A stretch of DNA of 64,000 nt, taken from positions 620,001 through 684,000 of the forward strand of contig NZ_NBBI01000001.1 of NCBI RefSeq assembly GCF_002197685.1. Reading direction: 5' to 3'. Source of the stretch: Sphingomonas dokdonensis. GTDB taxonomy: Bacteria > Pseudomonadota > Alphaproteobacteria > Sphingomonadales > Sphingomonadaceae. A program made the translations under genes and the position numbers. Below, one piece after another: positions 63,452-64,000 of this stretch; position 1 is the stretch's first letter, and each line of letters opens with the position of its first letter. The notes under the pieces are model-generated. The model saw only the letters and a program-made list of their open reading frames with translations. It had not been told where the DNA came from and searched no databases.

Positions 63452-64000
63452 TCACGCGCCCGGCAGCTCCAGGATGCGCTTCGAAATGATGTTGAGCTGT
63501 ACCTCGCTGGTGCCGCCCTCAATCGAGTTCGCCTTGGTGCGCAGCCAGTCGCGGGCCGGTGCACCGCCGCGCGACCGCTCGCTTTCCCATTCAAGGTTGT
63601 TCGAGCCGCCCGATGCCATCAGCAGCTCGTGCCGCGACTTGTTCAGCTCGGTCCCGTAGTACTTCATCATCGACGGTTGGGCAGGGTGCGCACGGCCGGC
63701 CTTCAATTCGTCAATGAAGCGTTCGGACTGGGCGGCGAACGCCTTGGAGCGGACCTCGAACTCGGCGATCTTGGCCCGCAGCAGCGGATCGGCGAGGCGG
63801 CCGTCGTGATCGAGGCCGACGGTCGCAATCGCGCCGTCGATCAGCGGGTTCTTGCCCCCGCCGCCAAGGCCCATGTTCGAGATCATCTCGCGCTCGTGCC
63901 CGAGCAGATACTTGGCGACGTCCCAGCCCTTGTTGAGCTCGCCGACCAGGTTTTCCTTGGGCACCTTCACATTGTCGAAGAAGGTTTCGCAGAAGGGCGA
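63452..64000 (-). CDS. Acyl-CoA dehydrogenase, large-subunit type (pair 2, 5' end outside window)
   Basis: The frame runs to the window edge; upstream codons read SPFCETFFDNVKVPKENLVGE, so the first possible start inside is not real. The visible part is the C-terminal half: GWDVAKYLLGHEREM, NKSRHELLMASGGSNNLEW and IEGGTSEVQLNIISKRILELPG. It aligns by eye with the 45.25-kb large subunit (SPFCETFFSNVKVPKENLVG). Truncation is by the window only. Confidence 0.93.
   Translation of the reverse strand, partial: SPFCETFFDNVKVPKENLVGELNKGWDVAKYLLGHEREMISNMGLGGGGKNPLIDGAIATVGLDHDGRLADPLLRAKIAEFEVRSKAFAAQSERFIDELKAGRAHPAQPSMMKYYGTELNKSRHELLMASGGSNNLEWESERSRGGAPARDWLRTKANSIEGGTSEVQLNIISKRILELPGA

Overview
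This window reads as chromosomal DNA of a GC-rich alphaproteobacterium of the order Sphingomonadales, most likely Sphingomonas or a close relative. The evidence is high GC with long antisense open frames, frequent GTG/TTG starts and GTGA/ATGA stop-start overlaps, CTTCGACAGGCTCAGC-type intergenic repeats, a ThiS-ThiG fusion, a TonB-dependent receptor beside acyl-CoA genes, and many sphingomonad-style housekeeping clusters. No stretch of more than 300 bases lacks a gene. The longest gaps (about 190-265 bases) are around the tRNA and before the acyl-CoA dehydrogenase at 45.25 kb.

Region 1 (1-17.7 kb): dnaX (cut by the window edge) with a coupled YbaB/EbfC gene. On the minus strand follow a three-gene run (multi-domain 'GWALDP' protein, family 4 glycosyltransferase, MtgA transglycosylase), tRNA-Pro(CGG), and plus-strand lepA. 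A probable island follows lepA: a solitary 780-residue ATPase of the RloC/PrrC anticodon-nuclease type. Then come an HTH protein, purL, an RTX/beta-helix secreted protein, a PLD-family phosphodiesterase and ArsC.

Region 2 (17.8-41.7 kb): mostly housekeeping. accBC-aroQ; the thiSG fusion; dedA flanked by repeats; gshB-yraN-(DUF4197, DUF5694)-rsmI; a penicillin-binding-protein activator whose start codon overlaps that of divergent rsmI; DUF47-PiT phosphate uptake; a VOC/PHA-granule gene pair; lnt; metK behind a palindrome resembling an ArsR-type (SahR) operator; AIM24 protein; a second DUF5694 protein; argD-small ORF-argF-hslO; dcd; an OmpR/EnvZ-like two-component pair; an EF-hand protein.

Region 3 (41.8-64 kb): a large acyl-CoA catabolic cluster. 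It holds an acyl-CoA synthetase, two thioesterases, three SDRs, two pairs of large+small acyl-CoA dehydrogenases (the second large subunit is cut by the window edge), a TonB-dependent receptor, an MFS transporter, a regulator made of two tandem TetR modules, and an operon that separates the two halves of the mammalian ACAD10/11 protein into an acyl-CoA dehydrogenase and an APH-type kinase with a zinc alcohol dehydrogenase between them. Together these suggest import, CoA activation and beta-oxidation-type breakdown of an unknown (branched, hydroxylated or cyclic) acid, with gamma-hydroxyacyl-CoA handled by phosphorylation.

No CRISPR array, insertion sequence or rRNA operon was seen. The strongest leads are the split ACAD10/11 operon and the solitary RloC-like ATPase behind lepA.
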